Positions 48,923 through 58,122 of a DNA stretch of 64,000 bases are shown in pieces. The notes under the pieces are model-generated. The model was given only the letters and a program-made list of their open reading frames with translations, searched no databases and was not told where the DNA came from. The stretch's first letter is position 1; each line of letters starts with the position of its first letter. The position numbers and the translations under genes are program-made. The stretch is from Methanosarcina horonobensis HB-1 = JCM 15518 (GTDB taxonomy: Archaea; Halobacteriota; Methanosarcinia; Methanosarcinales; Methanosarcinaceae): the NCBI RefSeq assembly GCF_000970285.1, contig NZ_CP009516.1, forward strand, positions 2,645,036-2,709,035, written 5' to 3'.

Positions 48923-50226
48923 TTCTTGTGGTTCATATCATCTAAATCTTGAATGAATTTTTCAAAATCTCCATTTCGTTGATTATTTTCTCTAATTAGT
49001 TTTATTAATACACTTCTTGCATATATACTGGCTGATTCTGTTAATCTCATCTGTAATGCCATATCTTCAAGTTCTTTCTCGGATTTTTTGCCGAGAATCC
49101 TGCCTGTATGAACAACCTTACTTCTCAAGTCATAAATTTTTATAATTTCTTTTCTTATTTTCCGCCTTCTACCAACATCAGTTTCCAAGAATAAAGAACA
49201 ACGATCAGTTATTTTTTGAGTTACTTCGGAATCTTCTCTATTCAGTTTCAAGCCTGCCTCCAAAATAGTAACGTAATGAAGGAATTTCGCTGAGAGAAGA
49301 CTTGTATTCAAAGCAAGTCCATACCAATATAAACAGTCTTTTACTACATCGCTTATTTTCAAAGCACAACCTATTTGGCTATTATTTGAAAGACTGTTTA
49401 TTCCGTTTTTCACTAGGTAATCGTAGATTTTAGGACTCAAATCTATGCATCTCTTTTCATTATTTTTTACCGATATATTACCGTACTTTTTTGTTACATT
49501 AGTCGAAATAATTTCATAAGCAATTTTTTCTTGCGTATCTGACATAGATATCGGTCTTTTAATACTAATGTTTAAATTTGGAAAATAGAGCCTTAATAAA
49601 TTAAGAGACAAATTAAAATTATCAATAGCTAATTCTTCCGCTTTTAATTGATCGCCTGCTGTAACATCTGTGTATATGCAGTGCGATAATTCCCAGTTAG
49701 AATAATGAGGTCCTAATAAATCCCGTTGTAATGAATTGATACTAACAGATAAGTCCTCTGGCTTCATTAGTTTTAAAGTACAATCAAATAACTCCTCTGG
49801 CTTCATGAATTTCAGAGTGCTATCCATCAACTTAAAAACAGCACGTTCCACAAATCTTACATTTTCGAGCTGAGCAATAACCCGCCAGTTATTTTTAGAA
49901 TCGTCTATAAAGTTTGTATATAATTCTCCAATATACTCATTAGCTCGGGAGTGGTCACATAATATTTTATGAAGCAGCTCAAATAATTTTTGTTCTACAT
50001 ACTTTGTTGAGAAACTTCCATTAAAATCCTCATAATAGACTATCTTAGTTATAATATCATTAAAATCTGTCACTTGGTTAGATAATACAATAACCTCAAT
50101 TGGGGAATTAAAAAGGGAAAATGATTTTTCATTCCCTTCCTGACATCTTCTATTATTGCGAATTAGATGAATAAAATTATTTATATCTGGCTTAATCTTT
50201 CCTATGAATTGATCTTTTTTATTCAT
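48913..50226 (-). CDS. HEPN-like (Apea-type) protein, possible accessory/defence gene
   Basis: A 437-residue soluble protein. Its C-terminal domain (about 295-430) is helical and contains KIRKEIIKIYDLRSKVVHTG with R368-x4-H373, the pattern of HEPN RNase active sites, and the layout of Apea-like HEPN domains. The N-terminal 290 residues are unrecognised. It overlaps a small downstream gene by 10 bases, suggesting a two-gene unit. The AT-rich, lysine-rich composition and position beside a tRNA and MITEs suggest transferred DNA. HEPN proteins often act as toxins or in anti-phage systems; that role here is inference. Confidence 0.6.
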   Translation of the reverse strand: MNKKDQFIGKIKPDINNFIHLIRNNRRCQEGNEKSFSLFNSPIEVIVLSNQVTDFNDIITKIVYYEDFNGSFSTKYVEQKLFELLHKILCDHSRANEYIGELYTNFIDDSKNNWRVIAQLENVRFVERAVFKLMDSTLKFMKPEELFDCTLKLMKPEDLSVSINSLQRDLLGPHYSNWELSHCIYTDVTAGDQLKAEELAIDNFNLSLNLLRLYFPNLNISIKRPISMSDTQEKIAYEIISTNVTKKYGNISVKNNEKRCIDLSPKIYDYLVKNGINSLSNNSQIGCALKISDVVKDCLYWYGLALNTSLLSAKFLHYVTILEAGLKLNREDSEVTQKITDRCSLFLETDVGRRRKIRKEIIKIYDLRSKVVHTGRILGKKSEKELEDMALQMRLTESASIYARSVLIKLIRENNQRNGDFEKFIQDLDDMNHKKCT

Positions 50227-51306
50227 AAAAATAGCATAAAAACAAATAATATTAACTTTTCTAAATTTATTTATTATTCCATGATGTGTGCTCGCATGTC
50301 AAAAAATAATCTCTCTTTAGTTCTGATTTTATAAATAAGATTAAAAATTTTTAAGCATTAAAAAAGAATCAAAATAAGTTATATTTATATACTACTTCTT
50401 TTTCATGAAAAATATTTGTGTATATTCTCTTTTTGGTATGTTTGTTTTCCATTGAGAATATTTTTTTATAGCAGCTAAAACTAATGGCTTGTCAGCTAAT
50501 GGGAGCTTTGAATTTTTTGAAACCAAATCTCTAAATTTGTACTCTGGCTTCGCATAATATTATTTTCTAAATTTTTTAATAATTAAATAATAAATGACAA
50601 TAATAAAAAGTATTGTATATATTTCAGGGATTCCCAATTCGGTGAAGCTTTTAAAAATTAATGTTGGAGACATTCTTTTAAAAATGCTTTAATTTGTTAT
50701 GAATTTTTGCGCAGGCTCCGTCATGGGAAATTAAAAACAGTAAATATTGAGGTTTTGCCATTTTCTTTAAAATTACTTATTTATCAATAGATGGTTCTAG
50801 AGTATTATTCACAATTAACACTGTTTTATTTGCCAGACATTCTGCTGGAGTTTGGTAATATATTGAAAGTTCTGTAAATTCTTATCTACTCATCCTTTAT
50901 GCTTATTTTCATTAAGACCCTAATATATACAAAGGAGAGTTAAATTTGTCTTATTATGGGAACACATATTCTTGGCAATATTTTCCAGGTATATGAGTGT
51001 CTTAGATTGAATTTCAAATAAATCTGGTAGGCTCCTAACAATTGCCAGTGTGAGAGTGTACGTGTTGTAGGATAAAGTCCGTGTTGTGGATATCTTGTAA
51101 TTACGGAATGTGGGAGAGTTATCACTGCCAAATGATAAAGAGGATATGATACTCTGTAAAAATAAAATAGTCTTATAAAATCATTTTTGATTATATAATC
51201 CATTTCACATTTCTTCTGATAATTTGAAGTTTTTAGTATTTGCTATCCCCTCTTCTATTTCCTTATCGGTAGAGTATATTTCCTTGAGTCGATTAATTAT
51301 TTCTCG
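50227..51306. other. AT-rich region without genes
   Basis: No frame with both coding-like composition and a ribosome site is present. 50640-50940 and 51000-51200 look like old, scrambled sequence. Confidence 0.5.
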
Positions 51307-51440
51307 CTTAGAACCTATCCGAAAAGTGATTACTTACCGTAATTCTTACAATGTGCAATATGCAAAACCGGAACAGTACTATGATATGAATCTACTGTGC
51401 CTTTCAACATGTATTACTGATTTTTCAAATAGGCTCTAAG
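51307..51440. mobile_element. MITE with IS5-type terminal repeats
   Basis: The left end CTTAGAACCTATCCGAAAAG and the reverse complement of the right end, CTTAGAGCCTATTTGAAAAA, match each other and the termini of the IS5 relics at 21503 and 24618. The 134-bp interior has no transposase. Confidence 0.8.
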
Positions 51441-51453
51441 TTTCATTAGTAAA

Positions 51454-51583
51454 TGAGCCTATCCCAAAACCAATTTTGTTCCCAAATAGTGAGAGTTTAA
51501 AATTATTTTTCATTACTGAGAACTCGGGTGATCATCCTAAATTCGAGATTTGAGACGCAATTTTGAGTTTTGGGATCAGCTCA
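51454..51583. mobile_element. Second MITE, different family
   Basis: TGAGCCTATCCCAAAACC (51454) mirrors the right end, whose reverse complement is TGAGCTGATCCCAAAACT. The element is 130 bp, lies 13 bases after the first MITE and shares little with its interior. 51584-51896 then contains no gene. Confidence 0.7.
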
Positions 51584-51896
51584 ATGTTTTATTAATAAAA
51601 GCTAATTTCAAAGAATTTATATATTTCATTTATAAAAATTCATGACTTTTTATAGAAACATTGAAGTACTTTGAACACTATTATTTTATGTACGAAGTTT
51701 AGAGATTTTTAATCCCTAAACGCTACTGCGCATTAAATCAGGGAGGGGTAGAGCCTTAATATAATACCTTGAAGAGGAGATTCTATTTCTTTTCTCCTAA
51801 GCATTCAGGATAATAAAGAGCTCTGGAGACTTTTTCATTATTTTACAATCTTCCCAACTCTTATCTAGCTTAATACTTTTTAAAAAAATCTATAAA

Positions 51897-52835
51897 GTGG
51901 AGTTGTTTTTCATGCAAGAAAAGATGAAATCTCTTTCCGCATCAAAAAAACTGCTAAATTCTGCAGCTATTATCTTAGCATCCATACTGACTTTGTTGTT
52001 TTTCTCTCTTACAGCCACGGCTGGGGAATGGAATGTTGTCCCTTCAAACCCCTACCTTGGTGATAATTTAGTGATAACCGGAAATGCCAATCCTAATCAA
52101 GAACTTACAGCAGAAGTTTCATATGAGAAAAACGTGATCGCATCTAAAGGAGAATATGAGTATACTGTCAAGGAAGTTAAAATTCCTAAAGGAAATAATA
52201 ACCTCTTCACTGTAAGGGCTGAGCAAGTGAAAAACCTGAACATCAAGGTAAAAAAAATTGTAGGGTTTACTCTTAGCAAAAATGCTATTGACGGAGTCGC
52301 TACTGTTTCTCAATCAAGAGTACCTCCTTTGACTTATAGAGTTGAAATGTATGGAGACGCTTTGGAAGAAGAATCTAATGTAAAGCTCAGGATTACCGCT
52401 TGCCAAAAAATCACTGCTGATTCGGAAGGAAACTTTAGATATGAATATGATACCAGTAAGATGCCTGAAGGGGATTACAAAATAACAATAGGGGACACTT
52501 CAAAAATCATAACTCTCAAGAAATGGCATTCTTCTTCAAGCCACTCAGATAATCCTCGTCTGATTACACTGAAGCCCATCAAAACTCTAGATGACACAAC
52601 CGGAGGGAACATTCAAGAAGAAAACAATCCTGAAGGAGAGTTCGAAAAAGAACCGGAGAAAGATACAATAAATGTACCCGATACAATAAATGTACCCGAT
52701 AAAAACATTAACAAAACTCAAACTCAGTTAGAAAAACCAGCTGAGAAAAAACCAATACTTGTTATAAGCCTCATTGCCTTGGGAATTATTTGCATCCTTC
52801 TTTGGATCTATTACACGAAAAAACAGGAGAGATAA
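51897..52835 (+). CDS. Membrane-anchored surface protein
   Basis: A 312-residue exported protein. The signal sequence (about 20-43, AAIILASILTLLFFSLTATA) is followed by a beta-rich domain with two Ig-like halves (WNVVPSNPYLGDNLVITGNA and VEMYGDALEEESNVKLRI). An acidic Pro/Asn stalk includes a duplicated DTINVP hexapeptide, encoded by an 18-bp tandem repeat (52665-52700). A single C-terminal transmembrane helix ends with charged residues (PILVISLIALGIICILLWIY, then KKQER). This resembles the repeated adhesin-like surface proteins of Methanosarcina. The true start may be ATG 51912. A terminator-like hairpin lies at 52888-52911. Confidence 0.7.
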   Translation: MELFFMQEKMKSLSASKKLLNSAAIILASILTLLFFSLTATAGEWNVVPSNPYLGDNLVITGNANPNQELTAEVSYEKNVIASKGEYEYTVKEVKIPKGNNNLFTVRAEQVKNLNIKVKKIVGFTLSKNAIDGVATVSQSRVPPLTYRVEMYGDALEEESNVKLRITACQKITADSEGNFRYEYDTSKMPEGDYKITIGDTSKIITLKKWHSSSSHSDNPRLITLKPIKTLDDTTGGNIQEENNPEGEFEKEPEKDTINVPDTINVPDKNINKTQTQLEKPAEKKPILVISLIALGIICILLWIYYTKKQER

Positions 52836-53497
52836 AATTTTGATCAGAAGTAATCGGAAGAGTGAGTCTACTACTATTGAAGTTTTCAGGAAGCTTCTTC
52901 TGAGCTTTCCTGTTTTTCGAGAATAATAGAGGATTCCGATAAACCCAATTTTTTGACAGGTTCAAAAAATTGAATAAAATTTTATACACTTATATGGTGC
53001 TACTGCAGCTCTTTACTGAGCAACTTTTACTGAGAGATCTTTATGGATTGATAGTCAACAATTCTCATTTAAGTTTCCATTGCAGACGAGTTTTGAGATC
53101 AAGACTAGTTTTCATAAATAAGAGGGTCAGTTAAAACGAAAATTCCATCATCTGAGAACCAAAGTTAATAATTAAATTCTTTATGTAATGCGAAAAGATC
53201 TGCAACACATAAAACGAATAATTAACTCAGTTTTACTAAATATATTTATGCTGAAAGACTGCAAAATTTGTAGTAAAAGCTAAAAAATAACCCATATAAT
53301 ACGGTTTTTACCTATTATAAGACTCCTTTATGCTTACTCCAACGCATAATAAAAGTAAAAGATCTAATATACTATCTAAATAATGTTAGTTAAATGAGAT
53401 AACTATTTATAATAAGTATATGTAGTATATAATGCAGTAAAAGCATGAAATAAGTTACTAAGTAAAACATAAGAAAGCTTTACAGTGGGGGAAAAAC
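52836..53497. other. Intergenic region
   Basis: AGGAAGCT (52888-52895) pairs with AGCTTTCCT (52903-52911), followed by GTTTTT, a likely terminator of the surface-protein gene. The rest shows no gene; 53390-53440 is the AT-rich promoter zone of the DUF1699 gene. Confidence 0.55.
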
Positions 53498-53905
53498 ATG
53501 AGAATAAGAGTGGTTAGTTCAAGAGAAGAAATCTTTACACTCAATCCGAATGAGCGTCTTGTTCATCTGGCTTTCAGACCTTCTAACAAGGATATCTTTG
53601 GATTGGTAGAGACATGCCCTAAGATTGAGGTGATTCAGTTACCCAAATCTTACAGGCGTACGGTATCAAAGTCCATAGAAATGTTCCTTGAAATGCAAAG
53701 GATTCAGCTCCTTGAAGGAGATGTCTGGGGACACAGAAAGGATATTAACGAATATTACAGCATCCCATCCTCAGTGATTGAAAAAATTAAGGAAATGAAA
53801 ATCGAAGGCAGACCAGCTAAGGAAATCGAAAAGAAGGTTTCAAGAGAAAGCAAACTGAACCCTGAAATGATTGCTTATATTCTAACAAAAGAAACTCCTG
53901 CCTGA
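53498..53905 (+). CDS. DUF1699 family protein
   Basis: A 135-residue protein matching DUF1699, found in Methanosarcina. Characteristic stretches are the N-terminal MRIRVVSSREEIFTLNPNER, VHLAFRPSNKDIFGLVETCP and the helix-turn-helix-like C-terminus with GRPAKEIEKKVSRES. The function is unknown; the tail could bind DNA. GGGGGAAAAAC is a strong ribosome site. A hairpin (53941-54003) lies downstream. Confidence 0.85.
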   Translation: MRIRVVSSREEIFTLNPNERLVHLAFRPSNKDIFGLVETCPKIEVIQLPKSYRRTVSKSIEMFLEMQRIQLLEGDVWGHRKDINEYYSIPSSVIEKIKEMKIEGRPAKEIEKKVSRESKLNPEMIAYILTKETPA

Positions 53906-53940
53906 TCGCACAGGAAAGGTATGACCCTTTAGACTCTGCT

Positions 53941-54003
53941 GGAGATTAGACTTTACAGATCATCGATTCCACAATTCGATTCCACAATAAGTCTCTAATC
54001 TCC
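53941..54003 (+). terminator. Hairpin after DUF1699
   Basis: GGAGATTAGACTT (53941-53953) pairs with AAGTCTCTAATCTCC (53989-54003) with a two-base bulge. The loop carries CGATTCCACAAT twice. The rest of 53906-54271 is AT-rich and gene-free. Confidence 0.55.
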
Positions 54004-54271
54004 GGTAAACTCTCCTTTTAGAAGAAACTACACAATTAAAAATATATATTTGGTTTTTAAAAATAAATTAAGGTCAAATTTCAGCAGCATTTTGCGGAAA
54101 TAAAAAGTATTTGATAAAAAGACTAAGTTTAACTCTTAGATTCTGCTTTTTTATCAATTTTTTTCAATAATATCGGTTTTAAGAGTTTTTGCTCTTCAGC
54201 GCATTGTTTCAAGATCAGGCATATAAAGTAAAGAGTTCCTTGATTTTTGATATGCCTGACCAAGATATCTT

Positions 54272-54811
54272 TCAATTATTGATAGCTTTTTCCCACAGTT
54301 CCATTTGCCCAATATTGTCTTCTCCCCATTTTTGTTTTGTTTCTTCACTCCACTGGAGTCTATATTCTCCTATCATGGATTTTGGAATTGTGAAAACCTT
54401 TGCTCTGGTATTTCTGGGAGTATTACATCTTAACCATTTATACTGATTTATGTTAGTATCATATACCAGACAGTAATCAAGTTTAAACGCGCTTGGAATC
54501 TCAGAAGACTTATAGTAAACTTGCTTTGGGCCTTCCTTTAATTCCTTTCCTAGTTTTCGGCTTTTGCTGGCTATTTTTACTTCTTCTTTTCTTATATCTT
54601 CCAGATATCTTAGGCTTCTTTCAACTTCACTTTTAAATATAATCAAATGCCATTTCAGGGATAGTGAATAGTTTTTTCTTAAAAGTTCATTTAATTCGGC
54701 TATTAAAGCAGAGTCATTTGTTGTGTTTTCAATTTCATCCATCAGTTCTTTCATTCTGCTTAGATTCGCCTTCTGTCTTGCTTCACTTGTTACCATAGAT
54801 ATCGCCAACAT
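54272..54811 (-). CDS. Hypothetical protein with coiled-coil N-terminus
   Basis: A 179-residue protein with a helical, coiled-coil-like first part (ARQKANLSRMKELMDEIENT, SEVERSLRYLEDIRKEEVKI) and a mixed second part with a tryptophan/tyrosine-rich end (YRLQWSEETKQKWGEDN). It has no cysteine cluster and no membrane segment. I do not recognise a family. The start could be ATG 54811 or 54796. Confidence 0.55.
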   Translation of the reverse strand: MLAISMVTSEARQKANLSRMKELMDEIENTTNDSALIAELNELLRKNYSLSLKWHLIIFKSEVERSLRYLEDIRKEEVKIASKSRKLGKELKEGPKQVYYKSSEIPSAFKLDYCLVYDTNINQYKWLRCNTPRNTRAKVFTIPKSMIGEYRLQWSEETKQKWGEDNIGQMELWEKAINN

Positions 54812-54842
54812 CTCAATTATAGTTTAACTGTATATATATAAC

Positions 54843-55076
54843 ATGATGTTCTTAAATTTTTTCATCAGTTTGTGTAGAATTAACCCGGTTTCTACAAATG
54901 ATATAATAAAAGAGAAGAAAAGAGGCTTAATTATTAGAGAGATTTACCAAAAGGGAGATTTTACCAAAATCTTCGGAAAAATGGTTGTTGAGAAACTAAA
55001 GAGTCCTCACCTGAACGCGAACTTTGCAAAACATATCAGTACTTACGTACCATTTCCTCCTGCATTTGAGGGTTAA
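54843..55076 (+). CDS. Doubtful small gene
   Basis: A 77-codon frame ending in a coding-like stretch (KSPHLNANFAKHISTYVPFP) but starting with an unconvincing hydrophobic piece and no ribosome site. It may be a remnant whose N-terminus is lost. A hairpin (AGAGTG...AAGAT with ATCTTCACTCT, 55116-55172) separates it from the convergent surface-protein gene and could terminate both. Confidence 0.3.
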   Translation: MMFLNFFISLCRINPVSTNDIIKEKKRGLIIREIYQKGDFTKIFGKMVVEKLKSPHLNANFAKHISTYVPFPPAFEG

Positions 55077-55212
55077 CTGGCGGAAAACCCTGGTGCATTT
55101 TAAAAAGGTTGTTGAAAGAGTGTGAAGATTGAAGGTAAACGATCACTCTTTTATTCTCATATCTTCACTCTGCAGAACCCTTCCTAAAATTAAAAGTTAC
55201 TCTAAGTTGCGG

Positions 55213-58122
55213 TTATGATCTCAGACTCAATTTCGGGCGCTGATTCTCACTTCCTGCCTCAGTGCTGTAAAAGGCAATGTAATTATTGTTTTCCGTGCGG
55301 GCTTTTATGAAAATTCCGGTATTTTTGTATTTTCCACTTATATATTCATTTACGAGATCCGTTACATCCAGTTCGTAATATCTGTTGTCAGGATGGATGC
55401 TGCCTTTAATGGTGAGTGTAGCATACGGAGTGCTGCCCTGCAAGACACCGTTTTTATCATACCAGTCTCCTCCAGCATTTTTCCAGGCAACGTTTTTGTC
55501 CCGCTTATTCCAGCTTACGTAGTTTGCGTTCCAGGAAGAAGCCGGTCTGTAAATCTCAATCAAAGTATCCTGAGGCCTTGAGCTTCCTGCAGGATAATAC
55601 CAGTAGAGAGAAAGAGTTGCATTACTAACTTCGGTAACGTCATCGCATTTACTCAGGTCAAACCACATTACGTCCCTGTACCTGACACTATTCATCCCGC
55701 CAGCATCAATAAAAGAGCTTGCCTGATAGACTACCTCAGGAGATGCTTCACGCAGGCGGTTATCTTTTGCCCCGGTAATGGTTATGTTCAGGACCGGATC
55801 TACAGAGGATTTCTCATTTACGGCAAGTATGGGTTTCTGGTTCTCGTTTCCGGCTTCGGAACTGTAAAAAGCTATGTAATTATTACGTTCAATCCTTCCT
55901 TTAATGAGGAATCCCGTGTTTTCGTACTTACCGCTTGTATATTCTTTTACGAGATCGGTCACGTTCAGTTCGTAGTATCTGTTATCTGGAAGGTTGCTAC
56001 CTTTAAGAGTTATCGTGGCATAAGGTGTGTTCCCCTGCAAGACACCATTTTTATCGTACCAGTCTCCGCCCGCGTTTTCCCATGCAGTTCCCTTATCCCT
56101 TTTATTCCAGCTTACATAGTCCGGATTCCAGGATGAAGCAGGCCTGTAGACTTCGACCACTGTGTCTTCCGACCTTGTGCTTCCTGCCGGATAATACCAG
56201 TAAAGAGAAAGGGTTGTATTATCGATTTCTTCTGAGGTTGCGTACTCGCTCAGGTCAAACCATATTACATCTCTGTACCTGACACTATTCATTCCACCTA
56301 CATCAATAAAAGAAGTACTCTGGAAAACAGTATCAGGGGAAGCTTCACGCAGGCGATTATCATAGAGCTCTCCTATTCTCGGGGAAGAACTTTCCTGTTT
56401 GACAACGCTCAGGGTTGCTGTAGTCAAGGCACTTAGCTCTCCATCGCTTACCTCAAAGGTTACTACATAGGTTCCTTCCTGTCCGGCAGTCGGAGCCCAG
56501 CTGAAAAGACCTGAACTGCTGTCTAAAGTTGCGCCTGCGGGAAGATTTGAAGCGAAATAAGTAAGGGTATCTTCGTTTTCATCCGATGCACTAACTGTAA
56601 AGGTAAAGGCTTTTCCAATCTCAACAACGGCATTCTGGATTGACTTTATCACAGGAGCCTGATTGTTTGCTGTTTGTGTTCCGGATTTTGAAGCATACTT
56701 AGTGTTCCCGAAAGCCCCTATGTTAATCCTGCCTCCATTGTTCTGAGGTTCTGCAGAATAGTCCGAAAGGCTATACCCTGCATCAATGCATGGGGAACTT
56801 GTGCTGTCAGTCACCCAGCTTTTTCCGTTCCATCTTCCTGCTTTTGATTTAAGATGATAGTCATGGTTACTCCTATCAGCGTACTGCGGGTCTGCCTTTA
56901 TATCAGAAGATGAAGCCTGGACATTTTTGTAGTCTCCACCTGCGTTTCCGTAAAAGCAGTTGTTCTGCAGGACAAAAGAATGTGTACCTGTTAATTCATT
57001 GGACACTGCATACCCGATTCCACCCGAAGAAGACCTGGAGTTTGAAATTATATTATTTCTCAATGTAATTACATAGCCTGAACCGGAGGGGGCAGAAGAA
57101 TACACGTTTTTCTGTACGATGCCAGCTCCGTAGACTCCGTCAATAACATTGTTTTCAATGAGTGCATTGAATCCATCTGATATGATTCCTCCTATTATGA
57201 TACTGCTTGACTTGGTCCCTGTATCATAGATCTGGTTATGATGAACGTGGACATTTGTTGTGGATGGTGAATAAGAGCCTGCTCCAAAAATCCAGATCCC
57301 TACACGGGCAGTTTTGTATATTACATTATTATATACTTCAATATCATCCATTAAAGGAGAATTATACTTCTGGATTTCAATTCCTGCACCCCCAGAACCG
57401 TCAGATGTAATTACATTGTCATGCAGACTGGCTTTGTTTGTGTTATAAAGCCTGAGTCCGCTGTTTGTCCTGCAGGTTATTGTGTTATTGTAAGCCTCCA
57501 CGCCTGAACAGCTACTGGCATAGAGGCCGTCGTGTCCAAGCAGATATATCCTGCTGTTATAGAGCTTTATGTTAGAACAGTTATCTGTTTTCAAGCCGTC
57601 TCCGTGGTTATTGGTCAGACACATATCATACACACTTATGTTCTGACAGTTTCTCAGGTGAATAAGGTTATAATATCCCTTACCACTTTCGACATTGGTA
57701 TTTCCTTCCCGGTTTCCGTCAATTGTAAAGCCTCTAATGGTAATATCGTGACTGCCTGAACTTCTTTCCTTTATCATTGGCTTTGAAACTTCCCAGTTAG
57801 CATTACTGACAAGTTTTATTTTTGCACTCGAATCCCCCTCAAGAATAGTATTGCTGCCTATCAAAAGGGTTTCGTCAATGACATATGTGAACGGGCCCTT
57901 TAGATGAACAGTTGTATATGCAGAATTCTCGGCCACGAACTTGAGAGCCTCATTTATCTGTATATGGTCGTCTTTTCCATCACAATTAAAGTCACCGCTA
58001 CCGTCTCCTGCAACATATACAACCAGTGCCGAACTAGCACATAAAGCGGCAGGAACATTTGAGAAGGCAAGGCAAATTACAACAAAAAATATTACTAATT
58101 TTCGATTCAACAGAGTTATCAC
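55213..58122 (-). CDS. Disaggregatase-related surface protein (beta-helix plus two repeats)
   Basis: A 969-residue exported protein. A signal peptide (1-29) is followed by a right-handed parallel beta-helix (about 30-475), with pectate-lyase-like turns such as NISVYDMCLTNNHGDGLKTD. An Ig-like putative-polysaccharide-binding domain follows (about 485-575, FASNLPAGATLDSSSGLFSW), then two copies of the disaggregatase-related repeat (about 590-770 and 776-969), each with DNRLREASP, GGMNSVRYRD and SWNKRDK. Related Methanosarcina proteins cleave or bind methanochondroitin, the matrix that holds cell packets together. Carbohydrate cleavage is likely but the catalytic residues are not obvious. The repeats are about 80 percent alike, a recent duplication. 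Confidence 0.85.
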   Translation of the reverse strand: MITLLNRKLVIFFVVICLAFSNVPAALCASSALVVYVAGDGSGDFNCDGKDDHIQINEALKFVAENSAYTTVHLKGPFTYVIDETLLIGSNTILEGDSSAKIKLVSNANWEVSKPMIKERSSGSHDITIRGFTIDGNREGNTNVESGKGYYNLIHLRNCQNISVYDMCLTNNHGDGLKTDNCSNIKLYNSRIYLLGHDGLYASSCSGVEAYNNTITCRTNSGLRLYNTNKASLHDNVITSDGSGGAGIEIQKYNSPLMDDIEVYNNVIYKTARVGIWIFGAGSYSPSTTNVHVHHNQIYDTGTKSSSIIIGGIISDGFNALIENNVIDGVYGAGIVQKNVYSSAPSGSGYVITLRNNIISNSRSSSGGIGYAVSNELTGTHSFVLQNNCFYGNAGGDYKNVQASSSDIKADPQYADRSNHDYHLKSKAGRWNGKSWVTDSTSSPCIDAGYSLSDYSAEPQNNGGRINIGAFGNTKYASKSGTQTANNQAPVIKSIQNAVVEIGKAFTFTVSASDENEDTLTYFASNLPAGATLDSSSGLFSWAPTAGQEGTYVVTFEVSDGELSALTTATLSVVKQESSSPRIGELYDNRLREASPDTVFQSTSFIDVGGMNSVRYRDVIWFDLSEYATSEEIDNTTLSLYWYYPAGSTRSEDTVVEVYRPASSWNPDYVSWNKRDKGTAWENAGGDWYDKNGVLQGNTPYATITLKGSNLPDNRYYELNVTDLVKEYTSGKYENTGFLIKGRIERNNYIAFYSSEAGNENQKPILAVNEKSSVDPVLNITITGAKDNRLREASPEVVYQASSFIDAGGMNSVRYRDVMWFDLSKCDDVTEVSNATLSLYWYYPAGSSRPQDTLIEIYRPASSWNANYVSWNKRDKNVAWKNAGGDWYDKNGVLQGSTPYATLTIKGSIHPDNRYYELDVTDLVNEYISGKYKNTGIFIKARTENNNYIAFYSTEAGSENQRPKLSLRS

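Noticed and set aside
50940-51203. 87-codon minus-strand frame
   Set aside because: No ribosome site and no coding-like pattern.
48432-51600. Integrated element using tRNA-Gln as attachment site
   Set aside because: No integrase gene and no second copy of the tRNA 3' end was found in the window.
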